This document shows positions 37,589 to 46,267 of a stretch of 64,000 nucleotides of DNA, in pieces (positions within the stretch are counted from its first letter, which is position 1; each line of letters starts with the position of its first letter). The translations under genes were made by a program, and so were the position numbers. The notes beneath the pieces are model-generated. The model saw only the letters and a list, made by a program, of their open reading frames with translations. It had not been told where the DNA came from and did no database searches. Origin of the DNA: Ferruginibacter lapsinanis (GTDB lineage: Bacteria > Bacteroidota > Bacteroidia > Chitinophagales > Chitinophagaceae); the NCBI RefSeq assembly GCF_020783315.1, contig NZ_CP086063.1:3274501-3338500 (forward strand), given 5' to 3'.

Positions 37589-37915
37589 ATGAACTGGATC
37601 ATACTCATCATCGCAGGGTTATTTGAGGTAGCATTTGCTTCCTGTTTGGGTAAAGCTAAAGAAGCAACAGGGAGTGATGTGTATTGGTGGTATGGCGGTT
37701 TTTTAATTGCTCTCACCATCAGTATGCTGCTGCTGGTTAAAGCAACGCAAAGTTTACCGATCGGAACCGCCTATGCCGTATGGACTGGAATTGGCGCAGT
37801 GGGCACAGCGTTGATGGGAATCTTTGTATTCAAAGACCCAACAAATTTCTGGCGCATTTTCTTCATCATTACCCTTATCGGTTCTGTCATCGGACTAAAA
37901 TCTGTATCACACTAA
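37589..37915 (+). CDS. SMR-family transporter (SugE/Gdx-like)
   Basis: The 108-aa protein has four transmembrane helices. The membrane Glu of helix 1 (IIAGLFEVAFASCLGKAKEA, E13) and PIGTAYAVWTGIGAVGTALM are diagnostic of SMR proteins. The SCLGKAKEATG loop and GIFVFKDP favour the SugE/Gdx (guanidinium exporter) subgroup over EmrE. It acts as a dual-topology dimer. No guanidine riboswitch was recognised upstream. Confidence 0.93.
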   Translation: MNWIILIIAGLFEVAFASCLGKAKEATGSDVYWWYGGFLIALTISMLLLVKATQSLPIGTAYAVWTGIGAVGTALMGIFVFKDPTNFWRIFFIITLIGSVIGLKSVSH

Positions 37916-38033
37916 TTGCCACATAAACACACCTGGTTATCATCATATTTTCCACATTTCCCTTTGTTAACGATATACTAAAAACAGCAGTGTTTAATTT
38001 TTAAACCCTTTCAACGTTAATTTTGTCACCCGA

Positions 38034-38396
38034 ATGAAATTAAGACTGACATACCTGTTCTTATTATGTATGCTGCTAACAGGCTATGGGTATGCCATTC
38101 CTCCGGCACAACAACATCATTCTAAACACTCTCCTGCTCAGCATAATAATATATTATGTTTCGGTAGTCATCTGCACACTGCTGTTGAACTCACGTATGC
38201 AGAAAATAATGATGAGAACGACGAGGACGAATCAGGATCCATCAGAAAAAAAACGATCAGCTTTACCTCTATGTACAATAAGGCAATTGTACTAAGTTAT
38301 CTTTCCAATGCTCTCAACAACAAACAATGGAGTAACAAACAATATATTTACACTCCTTCCGACAGATACCTCTTTTTAAGAGTGATCAGGATCTGA
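38034..38396 (+). CDS. Small secreted His-rich hypothetical protein
   Basis: The 120-aa protein has a signal peptide (MKLRLTYLFLLCMLLTGYGYA). Then come a His-rich stretch (PPAQQHHSKHSPAQHNN), an acidic stretch (YAENNDENDEDESGS) and a basic C-terminus. It lies 158 bp upstream of the RND operon on the same strand, so an accessory or metal-related role is possible. No family is recognised. Confidence 0.55.
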   Translation: MKLRLTYLFLLCMLLTGYGYAIPPAQQHHSKHSPAQHNNILCFGSHLHTAVELTYAENNDENDEDESGSIRKKTISFTSMYNKAIVLSYLSNALNNKQWSNKQYIYTPSDRYLFLRVIRI

Positions 38397-38554
38397 TTAT
38401 ATTCCATGCATCCGTTACTCAACTGCTGCTGATGCATATTTCCTCAACAACACATTGATCTTTTTACAATCGGTTCATCAACCGAACGGCGTCTGTATAG
38501 AAATTACTTACAGCCCGTGTATGTTCTATTAAACAATAACTCACGTATATCACC

Positions 38555-39634
38555 ATGAACAGAATCGTATGGCTTATCAGCTTATGTACACTCATTTACA
38601 GTACTGGCTGCAAAACAAAAACAACAGAAAAAGAAGAAGCAGTTAAGTACACTGTTACCAGTGCCCTGAAAGCTGATACGTCTTTCACAAAAGACTATAT
38701 CGCACAAATACAATCCGTCCGCAACATTGAAGTAAGGGCACAGGAAAAAGGATACCTGGAAAATATTTATGTAGATGAAGGGCAGTATGTAAAAGCCGGA
38801 CAGGTGCTTTTCCGCATTATGCCTAAAATGTATGAAGCTGAGTTTTTAAAAGCACAGGCAGAAGCAAAAGCAGCCGAATTAGAAATGCTGAATACCAAAA
38901 TGCTGGCAGATAAAAATATTGTTTCAAAAACAGAACTGTCTATTGCACAGGCAAAACTAGATGAGGCAAAAGCTGAGATGTCGTTGGCACAGGTACATCT
39001 TTCGCTTACCGAGATCAAAGCACCGTTTGATGGAGTGATTGACAGGATACGTTTTAAACTCGGCAGCCTGATAGATGAAGGTGGATTACTGACCACACTA
39101 TCCGACAACAAATCTGTATATGCATACTTCAATGTATCAGAAAGTGAATACCTGAATTTCAAAACTCATAACAACGCAGGAGATAAACCCGTGGTAAGCC
39201 TGCTGCTGGCAAATAACGAAATGCATAAATACAAAGGAGAGGTAGAAACCATCGAAAGTGAATTTGATAATGCCACCGGAAATATTGCTTTCAGGGCAAA
39301 ATTCCCCAACCCGGATATGTTGTTGAAACACGGAGAGACCGGAAAGGTACAAATGACGATCCCTATCAATAATGCATTGATCATTCCACAAAAAGCCACT
39401 TACGAAATGCAGGATAATATTTATGTGTATGTGGTAGATCAAAACAATGTGGTGAAAGCAAAAAAACTTACCATCAGAAACAAGATGCCTGATCTCTACG
39501 TGGTAGATTCCGGTATTACAGAAAACGATAAGATATTATTGGAAGGCGTGCAAAATGTAAAAGAAGATGATAAGATCAACTATCAATTCATCACACCCGA
39601 TAAAGTGATCTCCAATCTTCAATTAATCAAATAA
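38555..39634 (+). CDS. RND efflux periplasmic adaptor (membrane fusion lipoprotein)
   Basis: The 359-aa protein has a lipoprotein signal (LISLCTLIYSTGC). The split lipoyl motifs are VRAQEKGYLENIYVDEGQYV and LTEIKAPFDGVIDRIRFKLG, joined by a helical hairpin (about 95-150). A beta-barrel and membrane-proximal domain follow (GETGKVQMTIPINNALIIPQ). It is the first gene of the tripartite efflux operon, followed 31 bp later by the permease gene. Confidence 0.95.
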   Translation: MNRIVWLISLCTLIYSTGCKTKTTEKEEAVKYTVTSALKADTSFTKDYIAQIQSVRNIEVRAQEKGYLENIYVDEGQYVKAGQVLFRIMPKMYEAEFLKAQAEAKAAELEMLNTKMLADKNIVSKTELSIAQAKLDEAKAEMSLAQVHLSLTEIKAPFDGVIDRIRFKLGSLIDEGGLLTTLSDNKSVYAYFNVSESEYLNFKTHNNAGDKPVVSLLLANNEMHKYKGEVETIESEFDNATGNIAFRAKFPNPDMLLKHGETGKVQMTIPINNALIIPQKATYEMQDNIYVYVVDQNNVVKAKKLTIRNKMPDLYVVDSGITENDKILLEGVQNVKEDDKINYQFITPDKVISNLQLIK

Positions 39635-39665
39635 TACAATTCAGGATTACTGCAAATAAAATACT

Positions 39666-42600
39666 ATGTTCAATAAATTCATACACAGGCCTGTACTGTC
39701 AATTGTAATATCGCTGATGATCACCATACTGGGTGTGGTGGCATTGATACAATTGCCCGTAACACAGTTCCCTTCTATTTCCCCGCCTAAGGTAAACATC
39801 GCTGCTGAATATCCCGGAGCCAATGGCGAGCTGATGATCAAAGCTGTGGTAATTCCATTGGAAAGAGCTATCAATGGTGTTCCCGGTATCAAATACATTG
39901 CCTCCGATGCTGGTAATGATGGCGAAGCGTCTATACAGGTGGTATTTAATTCCGGTGTCGATCCCAACATCGCATCCGTAAATATTCAGAACCGTGTGGC
40001 TTCTGTGATCAACAAATTACCACCCATCGTTGTTCGTGAAGGAGTAAAAATTACCCGTGAGGAATCTAACATGTTGATGTATGTGAACCTCTACAGTACT
40101 GATACGGCACTGGATGAAAAGTTCCTGTTCAATTTCGCCGACATCAATTTACTGTCAGAGATCAAGAGTGTGAATGGTGTGGGTGTGGCCGATATCCTGG
40201 GCAACAGAGAATATGCCATGCGTATCTGGCTAAAGCCCGATCGCATGACTGCCTATAAAATTTCTGCAGATGATGTATTGAAAGCATTAGATGAACAAAG
40301 CTTAGAAGCTTCACCCGGCAAAACAGGCGAAAGCTCAGGAAGAAGATCACAGGCTTTTGAATATGTATTAAAATACCCCGGCCGTTTTACAACCAAAGAA
40401 GGATATGAAAATATTATTCTCCGGTCTAGTCCCGATGGAGAGATACTGCGTGTGAAAGATGTGGCCGAAGTGGAGTTTGGCAGCAGCTATTATGATATCT
40501 ATTCCGGTCTCAACGGCAAACCTTCTGCCGCTATCATGATCAAGCAATCCTATGGAAGTAATGCCAGCGAGGTAATAAAAAATATCAAAGCTAAAATGGA
40601 AGAGATCAAGAACACTTCATTCCCCAAAGGAATGAATTATGAGATCAGCTATGATGTTTCTACTTTCCTCGATGCCTCTATTGAAAAAGTATTACACACC
40701 TTGGTAGAAGCATTTATACTCGTAGGTATAGTAGTGTTTTTATTCCTCGGAGATTGGCGCTCTACTTTAATCCCCGCCATTGCTGTTCCGGTTTCATTGA
40801 TAGGCACATTTATCTTCATGCAGTTCTTCGGCATCACACTCAATCTTATCACCTTATTTGCATTGGTATTGGCCATTGGTATTGTGGTAGATAATGCCAT
40901 CGTCGTTGTGGAAGCAGTACATGCTAAAATGGAAGAAAAGAATTTAAGTCCGGCCTACGCAACCGAAGAAGCCATGCATGAGATCAGCGGTGCAATTATT
41001 GCCATCACATTGGTAATGGCAGCAGTATTTATTCCCGTGGCATTCATGTCTGGGCCGGTAGGTATCTTCTACCGACAGTTCTCTATCACCATGGCTACAT
41101 CTATTGGTCTGTCAGGTTTAGTGGCACTAACGTTAACCCCTGCCCTATGTGCCATGCTGTTAAAAAATACACATGGTGCAAAAAGAAAACAAACTCCTTT
41201 AAGAAAACTCTTAGATGGATTTAATAATTGGTTCGAAAGAACACTGGGTAAATACAAAAGCATTCTCGGGTTCATTGTCAATAAAAGGATCATCTCCCTG
41301 TTGGCATTGTTCGGTTTTTGTGCCGGCATCTGGTTCTTAAATACTCAGTTACCATCTGGCTTTATTCCTAACGAAGACCAGGGTATGTTTTACGCCATTG
41401 TGCAAACCCCTCCCGGTGCCACATTAGAGCGTACCAATGAAGTGGTAGGACAATTACAAAGAATTGCCCAGGGCATGGAAGATGTAAAATCAGTTTCCTC
41501 CCTGGCAGGTTTCGAAATTTTATCTGAAGGTACCGGGGCAAACTCTGGTACCTGCCTGGTAAACCTTAAAGACTGGAGTGATAGAAAACATTCTGTAAAT
41601 GATATCATCAAAGAGTTCGAAGAAAAAGCGAAAGACATACAAGGTGCCACAGTAGAATTCTTTCCTCCTCCTGCTGTTCCCGGCTATGGTGCCGCCGGCG
41701 GGTTTGAGTTGCGTTTACTGGATAAAGCCGGAAGTGGCAACTACAAAAAAATGGAAACAGTAAATAATGATTTTGTAAGAGCCTTAAACAAAAGGCCTGA
41801 GCTCTCTTCAGTATTTAGTTTCTACAGTGCCAGCTTTCCGCAATACATGTTAACGGTAGATAACGATGCAGCCCAACAAAAAGGAGTCACCATCGAAAAT
41901 GCGATGAATACATTATCTACGTTGGTAGGTAGTAACTACGAAACCAATTTCATTCGTTACGACAGGCAGTATAAAGTAATGGTACAGGCATTGCCGCAAT
42001 ACAGAGCATTGCCCGAAGACATCTTAAAACTATATGTCAAAAATGATAAAGATGAAATGGTACCATTCTCTGCGTTCATGCACATGGAAAAAGTATATGG
42101 CTTATCAGAGATAACACGGCATAATATGTACAACTCTTCTGAGATCAGCGGTGCAGCAGCTCCCGGTTATAGTAGTGGTGCCGCTATCAAAGCCGTTGAA
42201 GAAGTGGCTAAAAAAACATTACCAAGAGGATTTGGAATAGACTGGGCTGGTATCTCAAAAGATGAAGTAGCACAGGGCAATCAAGCCATATATATATTCT
42301 TGATCTGTTTGGTGTTTGTTTATTTGCTATTGGCAGCACAGTACGAAAGTTTTGTATTGCCGTTACCGGTTATTCTTTCTTTACCAGCCGGTATCTTCGG
42401 CGCCTTCCTGTTATTAAAAATATTAGGACTCGAAAATAATATCTATGCACAGGTAGCAATGGTAATGCTCATTGGTCTGCTCGGTAAGAATGCGGTATTG
42501 ATCGTTGAATTTGCAGTACAGAAACATCGTTCAGGCAGCACCGTATTGCAGGCAGCTATCGAAGGTGCAGCAGTAAGGTTCCGCCCCATCTTAATGACAT

Positions 42601-42842
42601 CTTTCGCATTCATCGCCGGCCTGATACCATTGGTAAAAGCAACAGGACCCGGTGCCGTAGGAAACAGAACCATCGGTTCTGCCGCAGCAGGCGGTATGCT
42701 GCTGGGTACTGTATTTGGCGTACTGCTCATACCCGGCTTATACTACATCTTCGCCTTAATATCAGAAAAGAACCCGATGGTAGAAGATGAATACGAAAAT
42801 CCTTTAACAGAAGAAATTGATAACAATGTTGAACCTATCTAA
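39666..42842 (+). CDS. RND-family (HAE1) efflux permease
   Basis: The 1058-aa protein is AcrB-like: FIHRPVLSIVISLMITILGV (TM1), VTQFPSISPPKVNIAAEYPG, then TM4 LVLAIGIVVDNAIVVVEAVH with the proton-relay Asp pair, and TM10-12 LLGKNAVLIVEFAVQKHRSG. The porter and docking domains are complete. It is a proton-driven multidrug exporter. It overlaps the TolC gene by 17 bp. Confidence 0.97.
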   Translation: MFNKFIHRPVLSIVISLMITILGVVALIQLPVTQFPSISPPKVNIAAEYPGANGELMIKAVVIPLERAINGVPGIKYIASDAGNDGEASIQVVFNSGVDPNIASVNIQNRVASVINKLPPIVVREGVKITREESNMLMYVNLYSTDTALDEKFLFNFADINLLSEIKSVNGVGVADILGNREYAMRIWLKPDRMTAYKISADDVLKALDEQSLEASPGKTGESSGRRSQAFEYVLKYPGRFTTKEGYENIILRSSPDGEILRVKDVAEVEFGSSYYDIYSGLNGKPSAAIMIKQSYGSNASEVIKNIKAKMEEIKNTSFPKGMNYEISYDVSTFLDASIEKVLHTLVEAFILVGIVVFLFLGDWRSTLIPAIAVPVSLIGTFIFMQFFGITLNLITLFALVLAIGIVVDNAIVVVEAVHAKMEEKNLSPAYATEEAMHEISGAIIAITLVMAAVFIPVAFMSGPVGIFYRQFSITMATSIGLSGLVALTLTPALCAMLLKNTHGAKRKQTPLRKLLDGFNNWFERTLGKYKSILGFIVNKRIISLLALFGFCAGIWFLNTQLPSGFIPNEDQGMFYAIVQTPPGATLERTNEVVGQLQRIAQGMEDVKSVSSLAGFEILSEGTGANSGTCLVNLKDWSDRKHSVNDIIKEFEEKAKDIQGATVEFFPPPAVPGYGAAGGFELRLLDKAGSGNYKKMETVNNDFVRALNKRPELSSVFSFYSASFPQYMLTVDNDAAQQKGVTIENAMNTLSTLVGSNYETNFIRYDRQYKVMVQALPQYRALPEDILKLYVKNDKDEMVPFSAFMHMEKVYGLSEITRHNMYNSSEISGAAAPGYSSGAAIKAVEEVAKKTLPRGFGIDWAGISKDEVAQGNQAIYIFLICLVFVYLLLAAQYESFVLPLPVILSLPAGIFGAFLLLKILGLENNIYAQVAMVMLIGLLGKNAVLIVEFAVQKHRSGSTVLQAAIEGAAVRFRPILMTSFAFIAGLIPLVKATGPGAVGNRTIGSAAAGGMLLGTVFGVLLIPGLYYIFALISEKNPMVEDEYENPLTEEIDNNVEPI

Positions 42843-44256
42843 AATATACACATGCATTGCCGTTATCTGCCTGGTGCAGATAGGCTGCAAAGTACCGGCA
42901 ATTGTTGAGAACAAAGCAAAGCCAACAGTCCCATTATCTTACGGCAATTCCACCGACACGGCAAATTCTGCAGCCATTCAGTGGCGTACATTTTTTGCCG
43001 ATAAAGACCTGGAGACTCTGATCGACACAGCACTTAAAAACAACAAAGAGCTATTGATCACCTTACAGGAAATAGAAATTGCCCGGAATGATATACGGGT
43101 AAAAAAAGGACAGCTATTACCAAGCGTGATAGGTGGTGGTGGTATTGGTGTTGAAAAAGTAGGTCGCTACACCAGCCAGGGTGCAGGCGATGCATCTACA
43201 GAGATCAAGCCCGGCACGGAAGTTCCCGACTGGCTGCCCGATTACAAAGTAGGCGCATACGCCACCTGGGAGATAGATATCTGGAAAAAGCTCCGCACTG
43301 AAAAAAAGGCGGCCGTTACCCGCTATCTCTCTACTGTAGAAGGCAAAAACTTTTTGATAACAAATCTCATTGCAGAGATAGCCAATGATTATTATGAATT
43401 GCTGGCGTTGGATAATCAGTTGGAGATCGTAAAGCAAACCATCACACTGCAACAAAATGCATTGGAAGTAGTGAAGGTGCAAAAAGATGCAGGAAGAGAG
43501 ACCTCATTAGCGGTCAAAAAATTCGAAGCCGAAGTACTCAATTCCCAAAGCAGAGAATTTGATATTCAGCAAAAAATAAAAGAGACAGAGAATGAGATCA
43601 ATTTTTTATTGGGCAGGTATCCCCAACCGGTAGTTCGTAATACTACAGCATTTTTCAATGCAGTGCCGCAGCAGGTACAAACCGGTATCCCTTCGCAGTT
43701 GTTACAACAGCGGCCCGATATCAAACAGGCCGAGCTCGATCTGGCTGCAGCAAAACTCGATGTAAAAGTTGCCCGTGCAGAATTTTATCCATCATTCGGC
43801 ATCTCCTCTTCCATCGGTTTCAATGCATTCAAGCCATCGTACCTGGTAAAATTCCCTGAGTCGCTGTTGGCATCGTTGGCCGGTGATGTAGCCGGTCCGC
43901 TCATCAACAAAAATGCCATCAAAGCAGAATTTGACAATGCCAATGCAAGACAAACACAGGCACTCTACAATTATGAAAAAACAATTTTAAATGCCTGCAT
44001 CGAAGTATCAACTGAATTATCAAACCTAAGCAACCTGGAGAAGACCTATCAGTTGAAATCAAAAGAAGTAAATGCACTCACTGCATCCATCGACATCTCC
44101 AACGACCTCTTCAAATCAGCAAGAGCCAACTACTTTGAAGTATTGATGACACAAAGAGATGCAGTAGAATCAAAATTAGAATTGATAGAAACCAAGCTCC
44201 ATCAGTTCAACGCCGTTACCAACCTCTACCGCTCCTTAGGCGGCGGCTGGCAATGA
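42826..44256 (+). CDS. TolC-family outer-membrane factor (NodT-type lipoprotein)
   Basis: The ATG at 42826 gives a lipoprotein signal (YTCIAVICLVQIGC). The 476-aa protein contains duplicated OEP domains with RPDIKQAELDLAAAKLDVKV and AEFYPSFGISSSIGF, the NodT/OprM signature, and a C-terminal SARANYFEVLMTQRDAVESK. It forms the outer-membrane duct of the efflux pump. It overlaps the permease gene by 17 bp, and a strong terminator follows. Confidence 0.95.
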   Translation: MLNLSKIYTCIAVICLVQIGCKVPAIVENKAKPTVPLSYGNSTDTANSAAIQWRTFFADKDLETLIDTALKNNKELLITLQEIEIARNDIRVKKGQLLPSVIGGGGIGVEKVGRYTSQGAGDASTEIKPGTEVPDWLPDYKVGAYATWEIDIWKKLRTEKKAAVTRYLSTVEGKNFLITNLIAEIANDYYELLALDNQLEIVKQTITLQQNALEVVKVQKDAGRETSLAVKKFEAEVLNSQSREFDIQQKIKETENEINFLLGRYPQPVVRNTTAFFNAVPQQVQTGIPSQLLQQRPDIKQAELDLAAAKLDVKVARAEFYPSFGISSSIGFNAFKPSYLVKFPESLLASLAGDVAGPLINKNAIKAEFDNANARQTQALYNYEKTILNACIEVSTELSNLSNLEKTYQLKSKEVNALTASIDISNDLFKSARANYFEVLMTQRDAVESKLELIETKLHQFNAVTNLYRSLGGGWQ

Positions 44257-44271
44257 TCGCACAGCATACTA

Positions 44272-44313
44272 ATAACACAATCCCATACGCCCTGGCGTAT
44301 GGGATTGTGTTAT
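44272..44313 (+). terminator. Terminator of the RND operon
   Basis: The arms ataacacaatcccatacgc (44272-44290) and gcgtatgggattgtgttat (44295-44313) are perfectly complementary over 19 bp with a 4-nt loop, 15 bp after the tolC stop. The trailing T-run is short (gttatgtaac). The inner words resemble the sucC terminator. Confidence 0.8.
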
Positions 44314-44337
44314 GTAACAAACATTAATACTACTCCG

Positions 44338-44371
44338 CCGTTGTTGGTCGCCTGACCAACAACTTTCAATA
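44338..44371. repeat. TGGTCGCCTGACCA palindromic repeat, copy 2
   Basis: 34 bp are shared with 26477-26510 (one mismatch): gttgttggtcgcctgacc followed by aacaac and ttcaata. It sits 25 bp after the RND terminator. Confidence 0.85.
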
Positions 44372-44480
44372 CAACCCATAACACTCAATATAATCAACCA
44401 TTATAATGAGTTAGAAATCCAAAATCATCCGTAATTCCACTGCTGTAATAAAATTTTGCACTACTGTAAAAATATTACCA

Positions 44481-44510
44481 TAGTTGGTCAGGCGACCAAC
44501 TATGGCGAAG
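44481..44510. repeat. TGGTC palindrome with GGCGAAG flank
   Basis: The arms tagttggtc / gaccaacta (44481-44489 and 44494-44502) around aggc, followed directly by tggcgaag (44503-44510). The same palindrome-then-GGCGAAG layout is found at 24.6, 25.1 and 26.5 kb. Confidence 0.8.
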
Positions 44511-44943
44511 CCCCTTCCACACCCTATCCAAAAAACATAAACCCTTCGCCCCTAAGAATAGAATTACCAATGCCGAAGCCACAGTAGTACAAAAGATGCA
44601 CATAGCTATACGGCAGAAACGGGCTGTAATCGTTTCTGCCTTGAATTTTTTTGTTACTTTTTTGTTTCAAGACAAAAAAGTAAAATCATCAATCATAACA
44701 AGCAATCCAAAAAACATAAACCCTCCGCCCCTAAGAATAGAATTACCAATGCCGAAGCCACAGTAGTACAAAAGATGCACATAGCTATACGGCAGAAACG
44801 GGCTGTAATCGTTTCTGCCTTGAATTTTTTTGTTACTTTTTTGTTTCAAGACAAAAAAGTAAAATCATCATTCATAACAAGCAATCCAAAAAACATAAAC
44901 CCTCCGCCCCTAAGAATAGAATTACCAATGCCGAAGCCACAGT

Positions 44944-44970
44944 TTGCAAATCCCGAGCGTAGTCTCGGGA
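44944..44970. repeat. Palindromic module inserted in array unit 3
   Basis: A 27-bp insertion relative to units 1 and 2, ttgcaaa followed by tcccgagcgtagtctcggga (arms tcccgag/ctcggga). It accounts for part of the extra length of unit 3. Confidence 0.8.
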
Positions 44971-45044
44971 AGTACAGCAGATGCACATAGCTACTTGAAC
45001 GAAAGAGGCTGTATTTCTTTCGTTCTTGAATTTTTTTGTTACTA

Positions 45045-45059
45045 CTGAGCTTGTCGAAG
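45045..45059. repeat. ctgagcttgtcgaag module in units 3 and 4
   Basis: The 15-nt word ctgagcttgtcgaag occurs at 45045-45059 and again at 45239-45253, replacing the T-run of the second hairpin and adding 15 bp to each unit. I recognise this word as recurrent in many bacterial genome sequences, but cannot verify copy number here. Confidence 0.7.
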
Positions 45060-45437
45060 TATTGTTTCAAGACAAAAAAGTAAAACCATCATTCATAACA
45101 AGCAATCCAAAAAACATAAACCCTCCGCCCTTAAGAATAGAATTACCAATGCTGAATTCACAGTAGTACAAAAGATGCACATAGCTATACGGCAGAAACG
45201 GGCTGTAATCGTTTCTGCCTTGAATTTTTTTGTTACTACTGAGCTTGTCGAAGTACTGTTTCAAGACAAAAAAGCAAAATCATCATTCATAACAAGCAAT
45301 CCAAAAAACATAAACTCTCCGCCCCTAAGAATAGAATTACCAATGCTGAATTCACAGTAGTACAACAGATGCACATAGCTATACGGCAGAAACGGGCTGT
45401 AATCGTTTCTGCCTTGAATTTTTTTGTTACTTTTTTG

Positions 45438-45445
45438 TTTCAAGA
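45438..45445. repeat. Target-site duplication, left (tttcaaga)
   Basis: The 8-bp tttcaaga at 45438-45445 is repeated at 49648-49655, directly outside the terminal inverted repeats. Joining the flanks restores the repeat-unit hairpin ttacttttttgt-ttcaag-acaaaaaagtaa. Eight bp is the usual duplication of IS1595-type elements. Confidence 0.93.
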
Positions 45446-45472
45446 GGTAACTATATATCTGTTAGACCATGA
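45446..45472 (+). repeat. Transposon terminal inverted repeat, left
   Basis: 27 bp beginning ggtaactatatatctgtt and ending agaccatga. It is the inverse of 49621-49647, with 26 of 27 positions matching. Confidence 0.92.
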
Positions 45473-45482
45473 GGGTAAAAAA

Positions 45483-45596
45483 TTAGCACATACCCCAATG
45501 TGCTATTGCTCTAATTATAGCAATTATACATATTAAAGCTATAACAGCTACTAAAATTGCTATTAACTTCATATCATGTTTTTCCTCGGGTGTCAT
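45483..45596 (-). CDS. 37-aa single-helix membrane peptide (transposon passenger)
   Basis: The minus-strand ATG at 45596 and TAA at 45483-45485 encode MTPEEKHDMKLIAILVAVIA followed by LICIIAIIRAIAHWGMC. A short charged N-terminus precedes one strongly hydrophobic helix. Its ATG overlaps the stop of the 42-aa gene (ATGA), which implies translational coupling. It is too short for routine gene calling. Function is unknown; the architecture is toxin- or regulator-like, but that is speculation. Confidence 0.6.
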   Translation of the reverse strand: MTPEEKHDMKLIAILVAVIALICIIAIIRAIAHWGMC

Positions 45597-45721
45597 TTCT
45601 TTTTAGCAGCTTTCTTTACAGGCTTAGGATTACCCTTTACAGATGCAGCCATTATGTTATGGAATAAGGCAGATGCCTCTTTAGGTGTTTTGTCGATATC
45701 TTTTTTTACTGCTTTTGCCAT
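45593..45721 (-). CDS. 42-aa basic protein (transposon passenger)
   Basis: The minus-strand ATG at 45721 and TGA at 45593-45595 encode MAKAVKKDIDKTPKEASALF followed by HNIMAASVKGNPKPVKKAAKKK. It is lysine-rich with an AT-hook/histone-tail-like C-terminus, suggesting nucleic-acid binding. It overlaps the 37-aa gene by 4 bp, and its start faces the divergent iteron-containing promoter region at 45761-45838. Confidence 0.65.
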   Translation of the reverse strand: MAKAVKKDIDKTPKEASALFHNIMAASVKGNPKPVKKAAKKK

Positions 45722-45760
45722 AGATAATAAAGGTACAAATATTTACTTCATTTTAATAGC

Positions 45761-45838
45761 GTCATACTTAATGGAATGGAATTTTAAAAAATGTCATACT
45801 TAATGGATACATAATCTTAGCTTGTCATAGATATTGGA
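45761..45838. promoter_or_regulatory. Three iteron-like direct repeats in the divergent promoter region
   Basis: gtcatacttaatgga occurs at 45761-45775 and 45793-45807, and a degenerate copy gtcatagatattgga at 45824-45838. Starts are 32 and 31 bp apart, about three helical turns, so all three face the same side of the DNA. They lie between the minus-strand 42-aa gene and the plus-strand zinc-ribbon gene: likely binding sites of an element-encoded regulator. Confidence 0.65.
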
Positions 45839-45874
45839 TTCTTGGCTTCATTACTTTGCATCTATAATATTAAG

Positions 45875-46267
45875 ATGAGTTTAACACCGATATATAAACG
45901 TTTCAAAAATCAAAAAGAATGCATCCTGTATTTGGAAGGCATTTTTTGGGATGGTTCACCTATTTGCCCCTTTTGTGGATATAGAAAATATAATACTATC
46001 CAAACAGAAAATAGGTATAGGTGCAAGGCGTGTAAATCGCCATTCAGCGTAACTGTATTAACACTTTTTCATAAAACAAAGGTTGATTTGCAAAAATGGT
46101 TTTTTGCTGTTTCAAATGATCATCTTACTTGCCGTAAACTAGCTAAGCAAATTGGAGTAACAAAAGACACCGCACATTTTATGTTAGTGCGAATCTCGAT
46201 AGCCCGTCGTAATAGACCTGACATTATAAATAAAATAAAAAAAGAAATATATGAGCAATATTATTAA
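45875..46267 (+). CDS. Stand-alone IS1595-type zinc ribbon/HTH protein without DDE domain
   Basis: The ATG at 45875 gives 130 aa (MSLTPIYKRFKNQKECILYL). A zinc ribbon (CPFCGYRKYNTI ... YRCKACKSPFSV) is followed by the FHKTKVDLQKWFFAV linker and a helix-turn-helix (CRKLAKQIGVTKDTAHFMLV), then it stops. This mirrors residues 1-120 of the transposase encoded at 47562 but lacks any catalytic domain. It overlaps the P63C gene by 17 bp. Likely a TIR- or iteron-binding regulator. Confidence 0.8.
   Translation: MSLTPIYKRFKNQKECILYLEGIFWDGSPICPFCGYRKYNTIQTENRYRCKACKSPFSVTVLTLFHKTKVDLQKWFFAVSNDHLTCRKLAKQIGVTKDTAHFMLVRISIARRNRPDIINKIKKEIYEQYY

Larger units (their letters stand above)
44523..45445. repeat. 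Tandem array of structured ~180-bp repeats (five units, fifth interrupted)
   Basis: Units start at 44523, 44702, 44881, 45102 and 45296, with lengths 179, 179, 221 and 194 bp and a fifth cut by the transposon. Each has taagaatagaattaccaatg, acagtagtac, a 10-bp-stem/9-nt-loop hairpin, a T-rich tract, and a 12-bp hairpin ttacttttttgt-ttcaag-acaaaaaagtaa. Units 1, 2, 4 and 5 have the stem ggcagaaacg/cgtttctgcc; unit 3 has gaacgaaaga/tctttcgttc. The loop is ggctgtaat or ggctgtatt. The remainder of unit 5 continues at 49656. Confidence 0.93.

Noticed and set aside
44667..45443. Several 60-75-codon minus-strand open frames with near-identical sequences (SYVHLLYYC..., NSILRGGGFMFFG...)
   Set aside because: They are the same frame repeated in each array unit, cross both hairpins, and change length with module insertions. 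They are best explained as by-products of the repeat.
45576..45803. 75-codon plus-strand frame at the left end of the transposon
   Set aside because: It is antisense to the two coupled minus-strand micro-genes, whose composition and ATGA overlap look more gene-like.
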